From Latrodectus hesperus (lineage: Eukaryota; Arthropoda; Arachnida; Araneae; Theridiidae), in the NCBI GenBank assembly GCA_037975125.1, contig CM075862.1, forward strand, positions 16,445,125 through 16,509,124: a stretch of DNA of 64,000 nt, in the 5' to 3' direction. How positions within the stretch are numbered: the first letter of the stretch is position 1; each line of letters starts with the position of its first letter. Below the pieces are notes generated by a model. The model searched no databases. It saw only the letters and a list, made by a program, of their open reading frames with translations, and was not told the DNA's origin. The translations under genes were made by a program, and so were the position numbers. Of the stretch, positions 44,301 through 58,079 are shown one piece after another.

Positions 44301-44992
44301 CTTTTCATTTTATTTCTTAAATATTTGAAGGGGTGAAACGTGAGGGACATTTTGAGTGTCGATTTTTCGTTTGTCAGAGTTCACTAGTTTAAAGGAGATA
44401 ATAGTTATCTGATTTTCATTGAAGGTGAAGTCAGAGGCCGTGACCGATATCTCATTGAATAAGTGCAACGTGACAAAGTCAAGTTCTGCGTTTTCCCTCA
44501 TTTTGATACAATTCACGAGCTTTCTAGAGTTAATGTGAAATAGTAATCATTGGATTCATTCCCTTATTTTCGGAATTCCAAATTTAAATACATCACCAAA
44601 ATTTAGTTCTCTGTTTATATGTATTTTTAAAGAAGATTTTGAAAATTAAATGAAAATAATGTACGAATGTTCATTAACAATTAAAAATATGAAGCAGTTT
44701 GTTTTATCAATTATAATTCTACAACTCTAGAAACAGGTTTTGCTGATATGTTTACCAAAACACAAAACAAATTTAAATTTTGGTAAATATGCTATTAAAC
44801 AACATTAAGAGCGTGAACTAGGTGTGTTTTCTTAATGTTGCTGCAATTTTATTCAGCTAGGTTTTGTAGTTCTCAGATAATATTGAAAACTATTCCATTA
44901 AACTATAAATTCTATAATATGTCATAACTGTTTCTATAAAGATTATAAAGTTATATTTAATTCTCTAAAATATATAATAATTAATTCTCCGA

Positions 44993-44997
<5 letters not shown>

Positions 44998-45066
<69 letters not shown>
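44998..45066. repeat. (AT)n microsatellite
   Basis: About 69 bases of AT dinucleotide. The Tyr-Ile open frame across it is an artefact. Confidence 0.95.
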
Positions 45067-45069
<3 letters not shown>

Positions 45070-46230
45070 AATGGTATTTACTCACATAACATTGAATATA
45101 ATTTTAGACCTTTATTCGTTGAATTGCGGATTTTATGTAACATTTATGAACTCAATTATAGATATTCTGCAAATATGTTGTTTCTCAGACTATTATGACA
45201 AAATATACAAAATACTCATATAGAATTTATCACAAATATATTTTATATAATAATTCATAAAAGGAATGCTTAGAAATATAATAATAAGTAAGGAATATAT
45301 TAAAGAAGTAGTGAGCGATAGCATTAAGAATTTTGTACATACATACATAAGCATAAACTTTTACAGCTTGAACCATTATTGCATTTTTTATTCCTTGGCA
45401 TTATGGTAATAATATATTGACATGCTTTTAGAAAGCTTTTTTGAGTGCAAATAACTTTGTATCAGGAGCAATAATTATAATTGTCTTCAAATCTAATAAA
45501 TACGGTAAGCAATATTTTTTTTAGTGATATATTTCTTTCGAGTCTATTTTCAAGAAACATTTTAGCTACCGCTGTGTATTATTCTATGATATTTTTTACT
45601 TTCTAGAGCAATATGAAAGTGTTATTTCTCAAAGAGCATTTACTTAATGAGTAATGCCTACAATGGGTTGTCTTGTCAGTCGAAGAAGAATGCTTTAAAA
45701 GAGGACAATTAAAAAATTTTCTGAAAAATGCCACTTCTGTATTTTTTTCGAGAATTATTTCAGTTTTAACACACAATCTTTTAAGCGTTTGTTTCAAATT
45801 GTTTTGGCAAATCGACGTCCAATGTTAAAAGATGCTTTCCAAATTCCTAAGGATCCCTTGAATTTCAAAGTTATGTATATTTATTAAAACACAATATTTT
45901 TTTGACAACAACAATACAACTTTTTTCATAATATTTTTTGTGAAGTTCAAAGTTAAAACATTTATTCAAATTTATTTGATTTATTTTTAAAAAAATTCTT
46001 AATGATTGCATAAAATGATGAATTTTTTCCTTAAAAACAATTATTGAGATAAAACATAAAAATAATTTTGTTGTTGCTCAAAAAAAGGAAAAATATTTTT
46101 GAAATTTTTATATCCATTCTTTATGAAGTATCCTTCGGGACAATAATTCAATCAATAATCAATTCAGTTTGGTCAAAAAAGCTTTTGTTAGTCTTCATAG
46201 AGCAACGTTTCCAATTGTTGACCCTCCTTT
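45067..46230. other. Intronic AT-rich DNA without a recognised element
   Basis: No gene or family member recognised. Confidence 0.5.
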
Positions 46231-46234
46231 TCAA

Positions 46235-46470
46235 TAAGAGTGTCTTAATCTGCCGAAATGTTGCCCTTCAGAACTAAGCTCTTTGTTGTGACGTGGCTTG
46301 CAGAGCAGGACGTCTTGCATACGAGTCCCATTCTCCGGACACCCACGCTAGATTGTCCGAGACTGATAAGAAAGGGAAAAGGTGAGCAGAAACAATTGAA
46401 ATTGCTTCACTCACCCGCTAAATTATTCCAAGGTCGCGAAATCAACAAAAAAGTTGAATAGAATCATTTT
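46235..46470. other. Unexplained GC-richer island in the bark intron
   Basis: A compact patch with several CpGs. A 67-codon open frame runs across it (46258-46461), without a recognisable motif. A GAAAAGGTGAGC sequence at about 46376-46387 would be a reasonable splice donor, but no partner acceptor or domain is seen. Confidence 0.3.
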
Positions 46471-49400
46471 TAAGTGAGAAATTAAACAGAACCTTGAACC
46501 TGATCCTATATAATAATGGGTGGGGTAAACATGGAAATGAGTTTTAGTGATATTTAATTTCGAATTATAATACTAACTTATTATGCTGCGGTCAATTAAA
46601 TATATCTATTGTTTGTATTTCAATAGGATTAATTTGTATACCTTGCTTAAATGACTTTATCTTTTATATTTGTGAAAAAGTCCTGAAAACATTAAATAAA
46701 TCATTATTTTAATTTAAAGAAATTTCATTCAAAGTTTAGAATATTTTTTCTTTTAATTATAATTTACTATTTAAATTATATTAAATAATTATATAACTTA
46801 AACTTATATTTTAATAATATAACCGTCTCATAGTTTTGAATATATTTTAAGATTTAAGATGATTCGGCAAACAAGCTTACTTTACTGCCAAACAGTTTTT
46901 TTCTTTTTAAATTTTGTGGCCTGAATTATTTGAATGTAAACATGTGTAGAAAGAGTACAAGACAACTGATAAGTCTAATAATGATGTCACCTAAAATTTG
47001 TCTTCTTATATGAAAATGAGTAAACGTTAAGATTTAAAATTTTAATTGTTCATGGAATAAAAACAACACCAATTAACTCAAAAAATTAATTATAATAGTA
47101 TTCTTAATAATAAAACATAATAAATTGCAACATTAAACATAAGGAGTGAACACGCAAGAATTAACATTCAATTCGGGGACAGCATTTCAATATTTCACTT
47201 CATACAGCTGAATTCATCTTTCAGTTTATTGTTCTTGACGTCATAAAATTTGATAAAATAGTTCTACTTCAAAATTATTAAATATTTGATTGTATTTAAC
47301 AGAAAATATGGCAAAAAATGTATTTCAGTTCATAAAAAATGGACATTAGCTACATGAAATTATCTAGTATTTATTATAAATTTGAATATGCTTAAATTAT
47401 AATTTCTTATTCTCATTCATATTAATAAAAGTGTGAAAATTTTCTCAATATTTCATGATCTAAATATAAATTTATTTAGCAGTTTCTCTTACTTCATTTC
47501 AAATAACACTTAAAGATACAAATAACACTTAAATAACACAAATAACACTTAAATATAAAAGATTAAATTTTATATAGGAAAATTAAATATTAAGACACAA
47601 GTTATCTTTAATTTTCCTGCACAAAAAATATCTTAAAATTGTTCTTTTTTTTAGAGAGCTATCTATCGAAATAAATTACGATGGGAAAATCCCTCTTGGT
47701 TAGTTGAAATTTTTTAACGTCAGGAAATATGAAATAATAGAGACAAAATTCTATAAATGCGGAAAATAATGTTTAGAATATGTGCATAGATTTATAATCC
47801 AGGTTTAAATTTAGTGATCCTCAAAGAATGTGTAATCGCAGCGACCTCTACCATTTTCACAAATCGCAATTTACCACTTCACAAATCGTTTTCTTGTTTT
47901 CATTGGTAAAAAAAAAAAAAGATTTTTTGAAGAAAAGATTTACATAACATTTTAAACAAAATAGTAAGTATCTTTACGTATTCACTTCAAAATATAATTA
48001 AAGTAGTTCACCTGTTAAATGTCCAACATCATTTATAATCTTAATTTTTTAATCGAAATCCTTAATAATTCTTTTAAATTCAATCTTATTTATGATTACA
48101 CTCTTTTTTTTTTACATATTGCTTGAGTTTAAAAATGACGCTATTCTCATTAGTTAAGAAATAATTTTTTTAAATTCCTTACTATATGGTATGAGTTGAA
48201 TGAAAAATAAGTATTAAGCATTTTAAACAAATGTAAATTCTTAAAATGTAATCCAAAGAGTATTTATAGTTTCTGTTTATTTTTCATTGCTAGATGCGTG
48301 AAAAGGCTATTCACATCCTAAGAGTCTTTAAAATTCTATTAATAAGTGTTAATCTTTGGGAAATATCGCTTAAAACTTTAACTTTTATGGATTGGATTTC
48401 GAAATTTTTTCTAAGTGCAGCATATTTAAAAATTACCATTTTCTCTAATTCTATTCTAGTCTGTATGAGAATGATTATTAAATAAACGATTTCTTTATTT
48501 ACATTTTAATTTATTTTTGTTTTCTTTCAAACTTATTAAATTTAATCAGACTGATATCAATGTTTATTTTTTGATGAAGTTGGTTTCCTAGTAATGACTT
48601 CGCATATATTGAATACTCAACTATCAGATTCTAAATAATTGGAATAAGTTTCGCATAATTGTATATACCTCTTTCAAAAACCATCCAAGATTGTGAATCT
48701 TTAATTTCTACCTCTTTCAAAATATACCTCTATCGAAAACCTGCCACAAATTGTTATCGTTCATCCTTTATGTGTAACAATGAATATTTATCTTGTATAA
48801 ATCTTGATATTTTGAGATTATGTGAGAACAGACTGGACGGAATTATTGTTTCTGTATTCATGCGATGGTAAAGATTTTTATCGCCAATTTTACAGATTTA
48901 TTTTCGTCTAAATGACCTTTCTTTTTCAACGTTTCGAAAAAAATCAAAATTATGTCTTGATTATCGAATGAAATCAACCAAAGATGAAAATAAGGTTTTT
49001 TTTCTATTCAAAATCGTGATTTTGTTTTGAAGTTTAATACGAGTCTCAGAATCTTTCAAAATTGATAAAAAACCTATTTTAGTTGCCTCAAATTTACATA
49101 TCAGTTCAGATTCTACTTAATCAGATGGTTTTTACAGAATGGTTGGCCATTACTGATAAAAATTTAACATACATCATTAACATGATATTGTGAACATTTT
49201 TTACTGAACATTGTATTTTAGATAAGATTTGAAAATCAATACCATATGCTATTTATGATCAGAACCAATAAAAAAATATACACAATTTGTTAAGGAAATT
49301 GAAAAAATGAACGTTAAAAACATTAATGGCATGTCAAAAATCCAATAAAAATGTTGGAATGACCATTAAAATCTACTCTTTAATTTCATACTTGCATACT

Positions 49401-51560
49401 GGATGTTTACCTTAGACATAGCGTTTAACTGAAATTACTATTATTTCTAATTATGCTTGGTCTTGTTTACACAATTTTGCTCTTATTCATCGCAATCATT
49501 TTTAAGTTGTAATTAAAATTTAAAACAAAAATATTCTTAGTTTGCGACATGAATATATATTTTTGATTTTAAGTCATATCTGAATTACTAGATAACATGA
49601 GAAATAGAGTTTTACATTTTTCAATCGTCTGTATAGTGATTAAAATTAACAACGTGAGAATGTTTTCATCAATTGAACTAACTAGTTTCTTTCCTCGACA
49701 TTTTTATCATGCTTTCTTTAATCTGATGATATTACAGTCATATTTGATAAGTATTTATCAGAAAATATTTTCTAGTACACCTGTAACAGAACTATTTTAT
49801 CAAACTGCTTATGGCAACAAGAACAATTATCAAGAATTTGAATTTTAGTGGTCATGAAATGTAGTATTTAACGATAATTAATGCTAGATTTTGTGTTTTG
49901 TCTTCGTATATAAAATTTGCAACTATTCTTGTGTTTTGTTCTATTAGTGTGGAAGTTATAAATAATTTTCAAAGCATTGGTATTTTTTTATTCTAAGAAC
50001 GAACATGTACTGATATTTCTGTATTATCATCTTACTCAATGATAACCTAAGCAGTTTATCTTCAAGGAATTCGACGCCAAATGGTAATCAAGAAATAGTA
50101 CCCTTATTTATCACGAACTATTTTAATCTTTTTCATAATTTTAATCTTTTTTTTTAGATTCTACTTAACAGTATTAATCCTTAAAGTTCTTGGATGGAAA
50201 TGATTTTCCTTCTGTTTTAATTTTCTTTTCTTTATTTTAATTGAATTTTCTTTGTAAGTTCGAAACAATAAAATGAGTTTTAAAAGTATTTTTCGAGTTG
50301 TGTATTTAATTTTATAAGTATAGTACAATAACTTTTCATGAAAAGTGGTTATGAATGAGATCATGCCCACATTAATCGTGATCTGTAAATAAAAGTGAGT
50401 GACAAGTGAAGCAACCAATAATTGAACTTTTACATCATCACGAAAAAAATATAAACTTTTTTCTTTCTCAACAAAAATATTATTCCGAAATGAAATTCAA
50501 TTTACAAGATTCCTTTAAATAAAAGATCCTTTTTCTTTGAAATCTTTGGAGATATTATATTTGGTACTTACCTCATTCGACACAGAAATCCTGCTTTATC
50601 ACAGTGTTTTTATACTTGCGATTATGATATTTTGAATATCAAGAATCGATATGAAGCACTGATCTTCTTCGATCAATTTAATTATAGGTCAGTGATGGAA
50701 ATTGTATTGCGGGAAATAATAGGGAACACGGAGTACATATATAGTCTCATCCATTTTGTGATTTATCTTACATGAAATGTGCTTTTGTTTACAATGGTTT
50801 TGCTTTTTCTTTATGAATTGCTTCTGCAGCTGAAGGATGGACCCTGCTTCTGCAAGCTATGGACCCTGTTTTCATTTCCTACATATACCACGAAATCTTA
50901 AGTGACATAATAGTGGAAGGCGTTATTTGTGATCCGTGATTTATGGAACACTTTGTTCAACAATTTCTTCAAGAAGTGGCTCACACAATGGCTTCGAGAA
51001 ATCAAATGAGTAGAAATGGGCCACCAAATTCTAAAAATAATAAATATTCCACATACATACAGGCACTGGTGTTGTAATCGGGTAAAAAAGTGAAGCTCGT
51101 GTATTGCTTTTTATGCAGTTCTTTTTTGTCTGCTTATATGTTGCATATTATTTTTGAACTATTTCTGTACATTTATAACAAGATATATTTATTCTATTAT
51201 TACTCTTTGTCAGTAGAGTTATATTTTGAGAATCTCATTTTAAAATACTATTAATTTTATAGCTGCAAATAATGAATTATAGATCATATGAATACAAAAT
51301 GAGAAATAAACAAGTTCAAATGTAGAGCCTTAGCTTTGAGAGGCTGTATGCGTAAATTATGTTCCTAGTAAAAAGCATTTCTTTGGACATCCATCAAGCC
51401 CTACTACCATCAATAGCCCTAGTCCGCAACAATCCAAAATCCACTACAGTAGCATTTGTCTTACGTTAATGCTACAAAAAATTGTCCAATCAATGTTATC
51501 GTGTTATGTTCCAAACCTATGTTGCCATCTACAATAGTGTGTCACGAACAATTTGTGAGG
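46471..51560. other. Intronic AT-rich DNA without a recognised gene
   Basis: Mostly featureless. Three copies of an AAATAACACTTAA-type block occur at 47501-47553. Slightly GC-richer patches lie near 50810-51010 and 51370-51550. No domains are seen. Confidence 0.5.
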
Positions 51561-51564
51561 TTGA

Positions 51565-51656
51565 TAAAATTAATTTGATTAATTATTTGATTAATTATAA
51601 TAATTTGATAATATTAATTTGATTAATAATTTGATAATATTAATTTGATTAATTTG
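51565..51656. repeat. AT-rich minisatellite
   Basis: A short array built from repeated ATTAATTTGATTAAT and AATTTGATA blocks, in imperfect tandem. Confidence 0.75.
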
Positions 51657-54056
51657 TAACGGTTCTCCAAATCAAAATAAGCCAATTAGCTTTGAAAATT
51701 ATTTATTCCGGTATACTTAATGACAGAACTCAAAACAAGAATTGTTACAAAATTATATAAAGAAATAGAATGTAAAGTTTGATATTCGCAATAAAAATAT
51801 AACGTATTCAGAAATGTATAATTTCACTACCTGACACCATAGAAACTGGAGTTAGACTTTTAGTTCGTTATTTTTGCTGCCATTCAATGGCAACTAAATT
51901 CTTGTTGCCATTAAAAATTTGATTGATGTTGTACTACATTGTAAATAATAAAAAAATAAATGAATACTGTGGCCTAAAACAAGTTATTATTATAGTAAAA
52001 ATGTTATTTACAAAATCACTTTTTACCCTAATGTGATATTTATAATCATTACTGCTGAATTTATTTTTTGGAGGTTACATGCATGAAAATTCCAGAATTC
52101 TTAAATTCGTTTTGCTCGAAAATTAAATTATTCATGTTGTTCACACATATTTATATGCTTGTTCATTAATGAAAATAACACATTTAACAAAGTTCGAATA
52201 AAATGTACAGAAACAGAAATAACATTGTTTCTTTTTTTAATAGTTAAATATCTATTTTTAATTACGCTGAAAATAATATTTAATTTTAACAAAAATGAGC
52301 ATTGAATTCGTGTCAATAATTTTTATTTCGAATAATAATTCATCAAGTATTTTCTAGATTAATTCAAAAAGCAAACACAGTTACTTTCATAATTTATTCA
52401 TAATACCAAATTCTAATTGCCTGTATTTTAAAAGCAAAAGCAATTCTTACTTTTTTTCTTCAAAAATAACGTAGTTGTATTATTAAATTAAATAGTTTAT
52501 TAACATCTTTCCATATTCCAAATTTGTTAAAACGGTTTAAAAAATTTCTTGCCTATTTAGTTTTACTAGTGAATTAATTTGTATGAATTATTTTCATCGG
52601 CTGAGAATTATATTTTCAAAAGAGTCTTGCACATTTAAATCAAGGATTTGAATGGCTAAATAAAGCTTGAAATTCCACTTTGTGTATTATTGTTCAAATG
52701 AGAAGAAGACACTTATCTTGTAATTTAAAATTTCCAGATGATATTTTGCCAACCGACAACTGAATAAATTTAAGTTACATTATATATATGAAATTGTAAG
52801 ATTGCAAACCTATACGTAACTTAAAAAATAAAATTTTTCTACGTTATATTTTGAAAGAAATAACTATTTTTTTATTAATATTTCGACACAAATTTTAAAT
52901 CACTAATGAAATATTCAGGAATTATTGTTTATTTATCTCACAAAAAGAAATAACAGTTAATCGCTTCAGTTCAGATCAAATAAACTTTTTTCCGTGAAAT
53001 GATAAATTTGTTTGTTGAATTTGTCACAAATTGCCCCTCAACAGAGAAAACATTTGTTCAAAACTTCCTTTGTAAAGTAGAGATTCTTCCTAAATATTTT
53101 CTGTCCTTAAAAAGTAGTCATTTGTGGTATTTTCGAACAAATCTTTTAACAAACAAATTTAGTTAGGAATCCAATTATTTCTGATCTATTTTTCTAAATA
53201 TTTTTTCATTTTTTTGATGATCTTTTCTTTTGGATAATTCAGAACAAAGAGAAATTCTTTAACCATGTCTCTTTGACTGTAGAATAATAATTGACAGAAC
53301 TTTTTTCTCTTCCTGTAATAAAAGACTCGATAATTCAAAGTACAAATAAAAATATACTGAATTTTTTATGTGCCTGTAATACTACTATTGATAACATTGT
53401 TTATATAGTTTTATTTTCCTTTTTCCATTGTACGTATTTCCTTTATAAGATGATAAGTTGATAATATGTTTTCAAAAATTGTGAGCCTTTGTTTTAATAT
53501 TTGTGCTTTCAGTTTTGCAAAGAACAAATTCTATTTGTGTACTTTATTAGGTACTTTTAAAATGCCCATAAAAATTGTGATAATTTTCCTTTGATTTTAA
53601 TTATTTTTAATAGAGTTTGCTGACCTTTGCTGTATATTGAAATACTTTGGAAAGCAATATTAATCGCTGTTTCAGAAAGTTGAAATATTAATTAATATCA
53701 CATTTTTTTTCACGTTTCTTGTATAAAATGCCATTTCAATTTACAGTTGCTTTCTTATTCTTAAATGTATGTCATCTATATAATACTAAAAAATATTAAT
53801 ATATTTACTGTTAATGCTTACAGATATTAAATATTAATTTTTTTATTCTAAGTGTGCTTAGTTAAGAAAAATTATTATAATGAACAATTTTCCAGTCATA
53901 CCAGTCTTTTCATTGCTTTTTGAGGTAAAATTTATTTTATGATCCTTTTTTTGTTAAAATTATTTTCATACTTCTGGATAATCAATCTTCATATTTAAAG
54001 ACTTTTATGACATGTATATAAATTTACCATTTGTTTGTTATAGTAAATCATTATTG
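51657..54056. other. Intronic AT-rich DNA without a recognised element
   Basis: No gene, tRNA box or repeat family noticed. Confidence 0.5.
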
Positions 54057-54066
54057 ATAAATGTAT

Positions 54067-54346
54067 AAACTAAACTCCATAGCACGACAGTCCATGTGGG
54101 CCAAGGCCTACAGTGCCCATAACTTTTCATGACCGAGGGCCCTGGGGTGCGAAGCATATATTCCTGTTAGGTGGTCAGCCTAACGTAAGACCCCCAGTGT
54201 TTAGCTCCCAATCATGCTTGGTACTCAGTTAATCGACCCACAGAAAGGTTGAAAGGCTGAGTCAACCTTGCCCAGCCCGAGGATAGAAACCTCGGACATG
54301 TGTCATGGGAGCGTGAAACACTGCTACTAAGCCAAAGGGCTTCTTA
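54067..54346 (-). repeat. tRNA-derived SINE, family C copy 3, with target-site duplication
   Basis: The copy is full length. The head is at the right (reverse complement AAGCCCTTTGGCTTAGTAGC), conserved body blocks follow, and the tail GAGTTTAGTTT is at the left. ATAAATGTAT occurs at 54057-54066 and again at 54347-54356, directly flanking the element, as expected of a LINE-mobilised insertion. Confidence 0.88.
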
Positions 54347-54356
54347 ATAAATGTAT

Positions 54357-56325
54357 GACAAACAAAATTATTTTATGAATGAACTTAGATCTCAAAAATA
54401 ATTCAATGTTTTCCTATCGTTCTTGAGGCATTTTGTGACACACCAGTGCATCGAGACTCTTTCGAATTGGGAATGTCTGATTGGCTTTATTATGCAGTTA
54501 CTTCATAAAAAATGTAAAGCTCTATTTTAATTTCACAATAAAATTCAAGAACATAAATTAAGTTATCTTGTACCTATTATTGTAAAAAAGATCAATTAAT
54601 ATCGATACTCTTTAAATTATTTTCACAATATTTGGAATTTAGAAAGTGTTGGACATTTGCACTGTAATGCTCAATGAATTTTAACATTGAATATAGAATG
54701 CAAAAAATACAATTTGATGCGTTATTCAAATAAAGGAAAGTGTATGATTTTTAAAATTTTCTGATTAGTTTGCATAGCTTTTCTTAATTTTACTAGTGTA
54801 AATCATAAATGTAAGCAATCAATATAGTTTTTGAATATATTTGACTGTTTTCAATCCAACTGACAAACGTTACTGAAAACGTTTGCATTTTTAAAATGAA
54901 TAATGCTTTTAAAATACTTTTTAGGAATAAATTATTTTCAATAAATTTGAAAATGGCAACATTAATACCAGATTAAAAATCCAATAATCCTCTTTTAGGG
55001 ATTTCCAATAAACATTTCAAGTCATTTCTAGGAAACTCATAATTATCTTCAATAAAAGAAATCATGTTCTTATTTTATTTCAAAGAATGCGATTCAAATG
55101 TAATCTAACAAAATTCTTTTTTGTTAATAAGAATATCTGTTACAAAAGTTGTGAAATGTGATTTGTTGCAAATGCACCCGATTTTAAAATAATATTTTTG
55201 ATGTATCATTTCCAATATTTCATATTAAGTTTGTAGAAGATACAAAATGATCACTGATGAATTTTGAGGTTCCGATTCAATGATCCACCGAAAAACAAAG
55301 CAGAAAACAATTGCAAATTTATTGCAAAAGGTGGAAAACTCCTTTATGTTTGCGCAGGTTGAAAGAAAATGTTGCTTAAAATAACCTTGGCCAAAAAACT
55401 CTCGGCGTCAGAAGTCGAAGGAGGTTAATGACGAGAAATAAAACTTAGATGAAAATTTGATTACCTACCATAAGATCTAAAAGACAGAAAATCACGAATT
55501 TTAACATCAAAATAGCTTTTTTAAATACCAGTTATTGTGCAATCATTCAAAATAAATGAACTGGGAATCGATCTCGGACATGGATCGTGATAAATTCATA
55601 ATAATATGCAATTCCTGTGAGAAAAAAATCTTCCGTCATTGCGAAAACTGTTTTGCTTGCATCCTTAGTTTTCACATAGATTTATGCTAAATGAAAAGAC
55701 ATGGGAAATTTTTTATTGAGATTAGCCTACAGAGAATGACGATGTGTATGACGTAATGAGTATGAATTCATGACAGATTATTTTCTAGAAAAAATAGCGT
55801 GAAATTTTCCCACGATTATTTTTTTCCATATTTGCTTTAATTTTTTACATATTTATGCAATTTCATTTGGATTCTTTAATTTCAAACAATTTTTATGCCA
55901 TAAATATTAGCAGGCAAGCAAATATATTTTAAATGTACTTAGAAATAAAAAAAATCATATCTACTTCCCTATTGAAAATGGGAAGTATTCGATATTCAGC
56001 AATTAATTGTCTATAAACGTAAGCGTTAAACGGGGGTTATTATAAAGTATTAGTTCTCAAAAGAAAAGTATAATTTTTAATTGTTACAAATTTTTTGTAC
56101 AAATTGTACTGTACAAAAAATACTAAAATACGTAACTGTAATATGATTTTAGCTCAAAAAATTTCGTTGGTTCATTAATAATGAAAGCTAATATATTGAG
56201 ATTGGTAACTCAATTTTTCTTTTCTTTTTTTTGCACGAGAAGACCAATTTGATTAGATATTACAATTTAAATTAAATTAAAATGATTATAAACATCTGCA
56301 CCCAAGGTAAAATTTTAAACCATGA
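54357..56325. other. Intronic AT-rich DNA without a recognised element
   Basis: A slightly GC-richer patch lies near 55380-55430. Nothing recognisable. Confidence 0.5.
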
Positions 56326-56327
56326 AG

Positions 56328-56465
56328 AGTAGACCATGAATTCAGCTCTTATCTTGGGATATTGACCATGGATTCAACTTTATGAATTGTAGATCAAGAA
56401 TTCCACTCCCATCTTGAGATGTTGACCATGTATTCAATTCCATGGACCATGAATTCAACTCCAGT
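56328..56465. repeat. Minisatellite of about 55-60 bp units
   Basis: Two units and a partial third each hold GAATTC-A-CTC, then ATCTTG-GAT-TTGACCATG-ATTCAA. CCATG and AATTC-like words recur throughout. It is a local tandem duplication with diverged copies. Confidence 0.65.
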
Positions 56466-57232
56466 CATTCAGATCAATATAAATTAGGAAAAGTTGTGGG
56501 ATATTCTGACATACAGTCGTCGAATAATTTGAGTGTTGGAAAACATTTCAAAAATTGAATATTCTAAACTTTGAACATTTTTTCTAAATTAATATCGATT
56601 TTTTTATCTTAATTTAAAAAAAATTAATTCCTTGTGGTAAAATTAAAGCTTTTGAAGATATCAATTTACATTATGCCTAGAGAGCCCTATTTTTGGAAAG
56701 AAGGTCAGAAGAAATGTGTGCTGTCGAAACATTCTAAAACCATTAATCTAACTATTATTCCTTATGTCTAAAATTTTCTAACATAACCTCTAACTATCTT
56801 GATCCTGGAACCAGGAGGTACGTGTACCTTCCTGGGGCTTGAGCACAGCCACCAGGCGCGTCGGCAAGTGGTGGATAGCCGAATGTCCTGTAGGAATGAC
56901 AGGATAGCCTTGAATATAGAATCAGAGGCCGCGAACCAGCTCCCGTAAACCCTGGTGTTATGCGACTCGTGCCTAGGGTTATTTGGCACCCCGGTATTGG
57001 TGTCTTAACGGAGCCTCTAGTTGCCTGGTGAACTTCTAGAGTAATTTGCCTTGCCCAGTAACTCAGGCAATGCTGGGTGGACTTTTATTACCTGAGCTTA
57101 TTAATTGTTATCTTGTGGCTGAAAAGACACAAGAAGTAACAAACCTTTCTGACATTTGCAGGTGAAGCCTCTAAAGTAGACCTTGCTGAAAAAGACAAGG
57201 GAACTCAGAGGCAATCTTGTAAAGGGGCAGCA

Positions 57233-57330
57233 ATGAATTCTTCACTTGAGGTAGAAATGACCTCTAAACTATCTTCTTCTGGTGAAAGTCAGGAAGCTAT
57301 TCTTAGCATGACTGACTTTCTGACCAGATG
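57233..57330 (+). pseudogene. Unidentified small open frame inside the LINE derivative
   Basis: An ATG at 57233 opens a Ser/Glu-rich stretch (MNSSLEVEMTSKLSSSGES) upstream of the LINE 3' coding part and in a different frame. By position it could be the first codons of the parent LINE's first ORF, fused to the 3' end by an internal deletion. That is inference; I see no zinc knuckle or other ORF1 motif. Confidence 0.3.
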
Positions 57331-57534
57331 GGACTATTTCAGCAAGACCTTGTCTGCAGGAAATGTCATATGCAAAAGGAAACGGCAGAGCATGTCTTTT
57401 ACAAATGTGAGGCTCTTGCCCTCCCTAAAGTAACTTCTTTAGGCTTCATCCATACTAGAGAGTTACACCTAGACTCCATTAAAGGGTTATTGGACTTTAT
57501 TAGTAAAGTGGGTGACCCGAGCAACTGGAACTAG
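57318..57534 (+). pseudogene. C-terminal end of a LINE ORF2 (zinc-binding motif)
   Basis: The segment encodes CRKCHMQKETAEHVFYKC, a C-x2-C-x7-H-x5-C motif starting at 57355. It continues to LHLDSIKGLLDFISKVGDP and a stop at 57532-57534. It parallels the end of the minus-strand LINE (CRKC, then HLSSIKGLSDFINKVSDP). In such elements this motif follows RNase H and is thought to bind nucleic acid. Alone it has no catalytic capacity. Confidence 0.8.
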
Positions 57535-57638
57535 GAAACATTGGGTTTGGAGTTAATGGTACAAAATGCTGATAAAAGCAGAGGTGCCCAATGACATGCA
57601 AACTCAATTTTAAGAAGAAGAAGAAGAACTATCTTGAT

Positions 57639-58079
57639 TTTTTTACTTGAATAGGTGAATGGTATCGTAAATGTATGAATGAATGGTATGATGAATCTAG
57701 ACACAAAACATTCAGTACATTCGAAATGCATTCATATCCAAAATATTTAGATGCTTCTTATTTCTTACAACAAAATTTTCATTTGTTTACTTTTGTGAGT
57801 GAATCACTTTTTTTATGAGTAAGTCATCATAAATCTTAACAATCTCATGAGACAAAAATTATAAAGTCAAGCTCGTATTAGACAATAGATTTATAGCCAT
57901 GTTGTGGGATTGAAGAACGAAAAATTCTGATACGTTATTTTATAGCCGTGCTCAGTAGGAATGAGTGAATGAATGAATCAGACGATCCAGGAAAAATAAC
58001 AAAAATATCCAACAAAAAATAAAAACAAACATTACTCAGTTTTCGAAAATCGTGCCTATTCTGAAGTTCTCCAACAATT
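57639..58079. other. Intronic DNA without a recognised element
   Basis: A GAATGAATGAATG tetranucleotide run lies near 57960-57980. No gene is seen. Confidence 0.5.

Larger units (their letters stand above)
56792..57638 (+). mobile_element. Compact LINE-derived non-autonomous element with 12-bp duplication
   Basis: The 823-bp insert (56804-57626) is flanked by AACTATCTTGAT at 56792-56803 and 57627-57638. It begins with a GC-rich leader that can fold into a hairpin (CCAGGAGGTAC at 56811-56821 against GTACCTTCCTGG at 56824-56835). An unassigned part with a small open frame from 57233 follows. It ends with the last part of a LINE second ORF, a short 3' UTR and a (GAA)n tail. The 3' UTR word GAGGTGCCCA-T-ACATGCAA is close to that of the element at 3803-6481, so a relative of that LINE probably supplied the enzymes. 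No RT or RNase H core is present. Confidence 0.8.
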
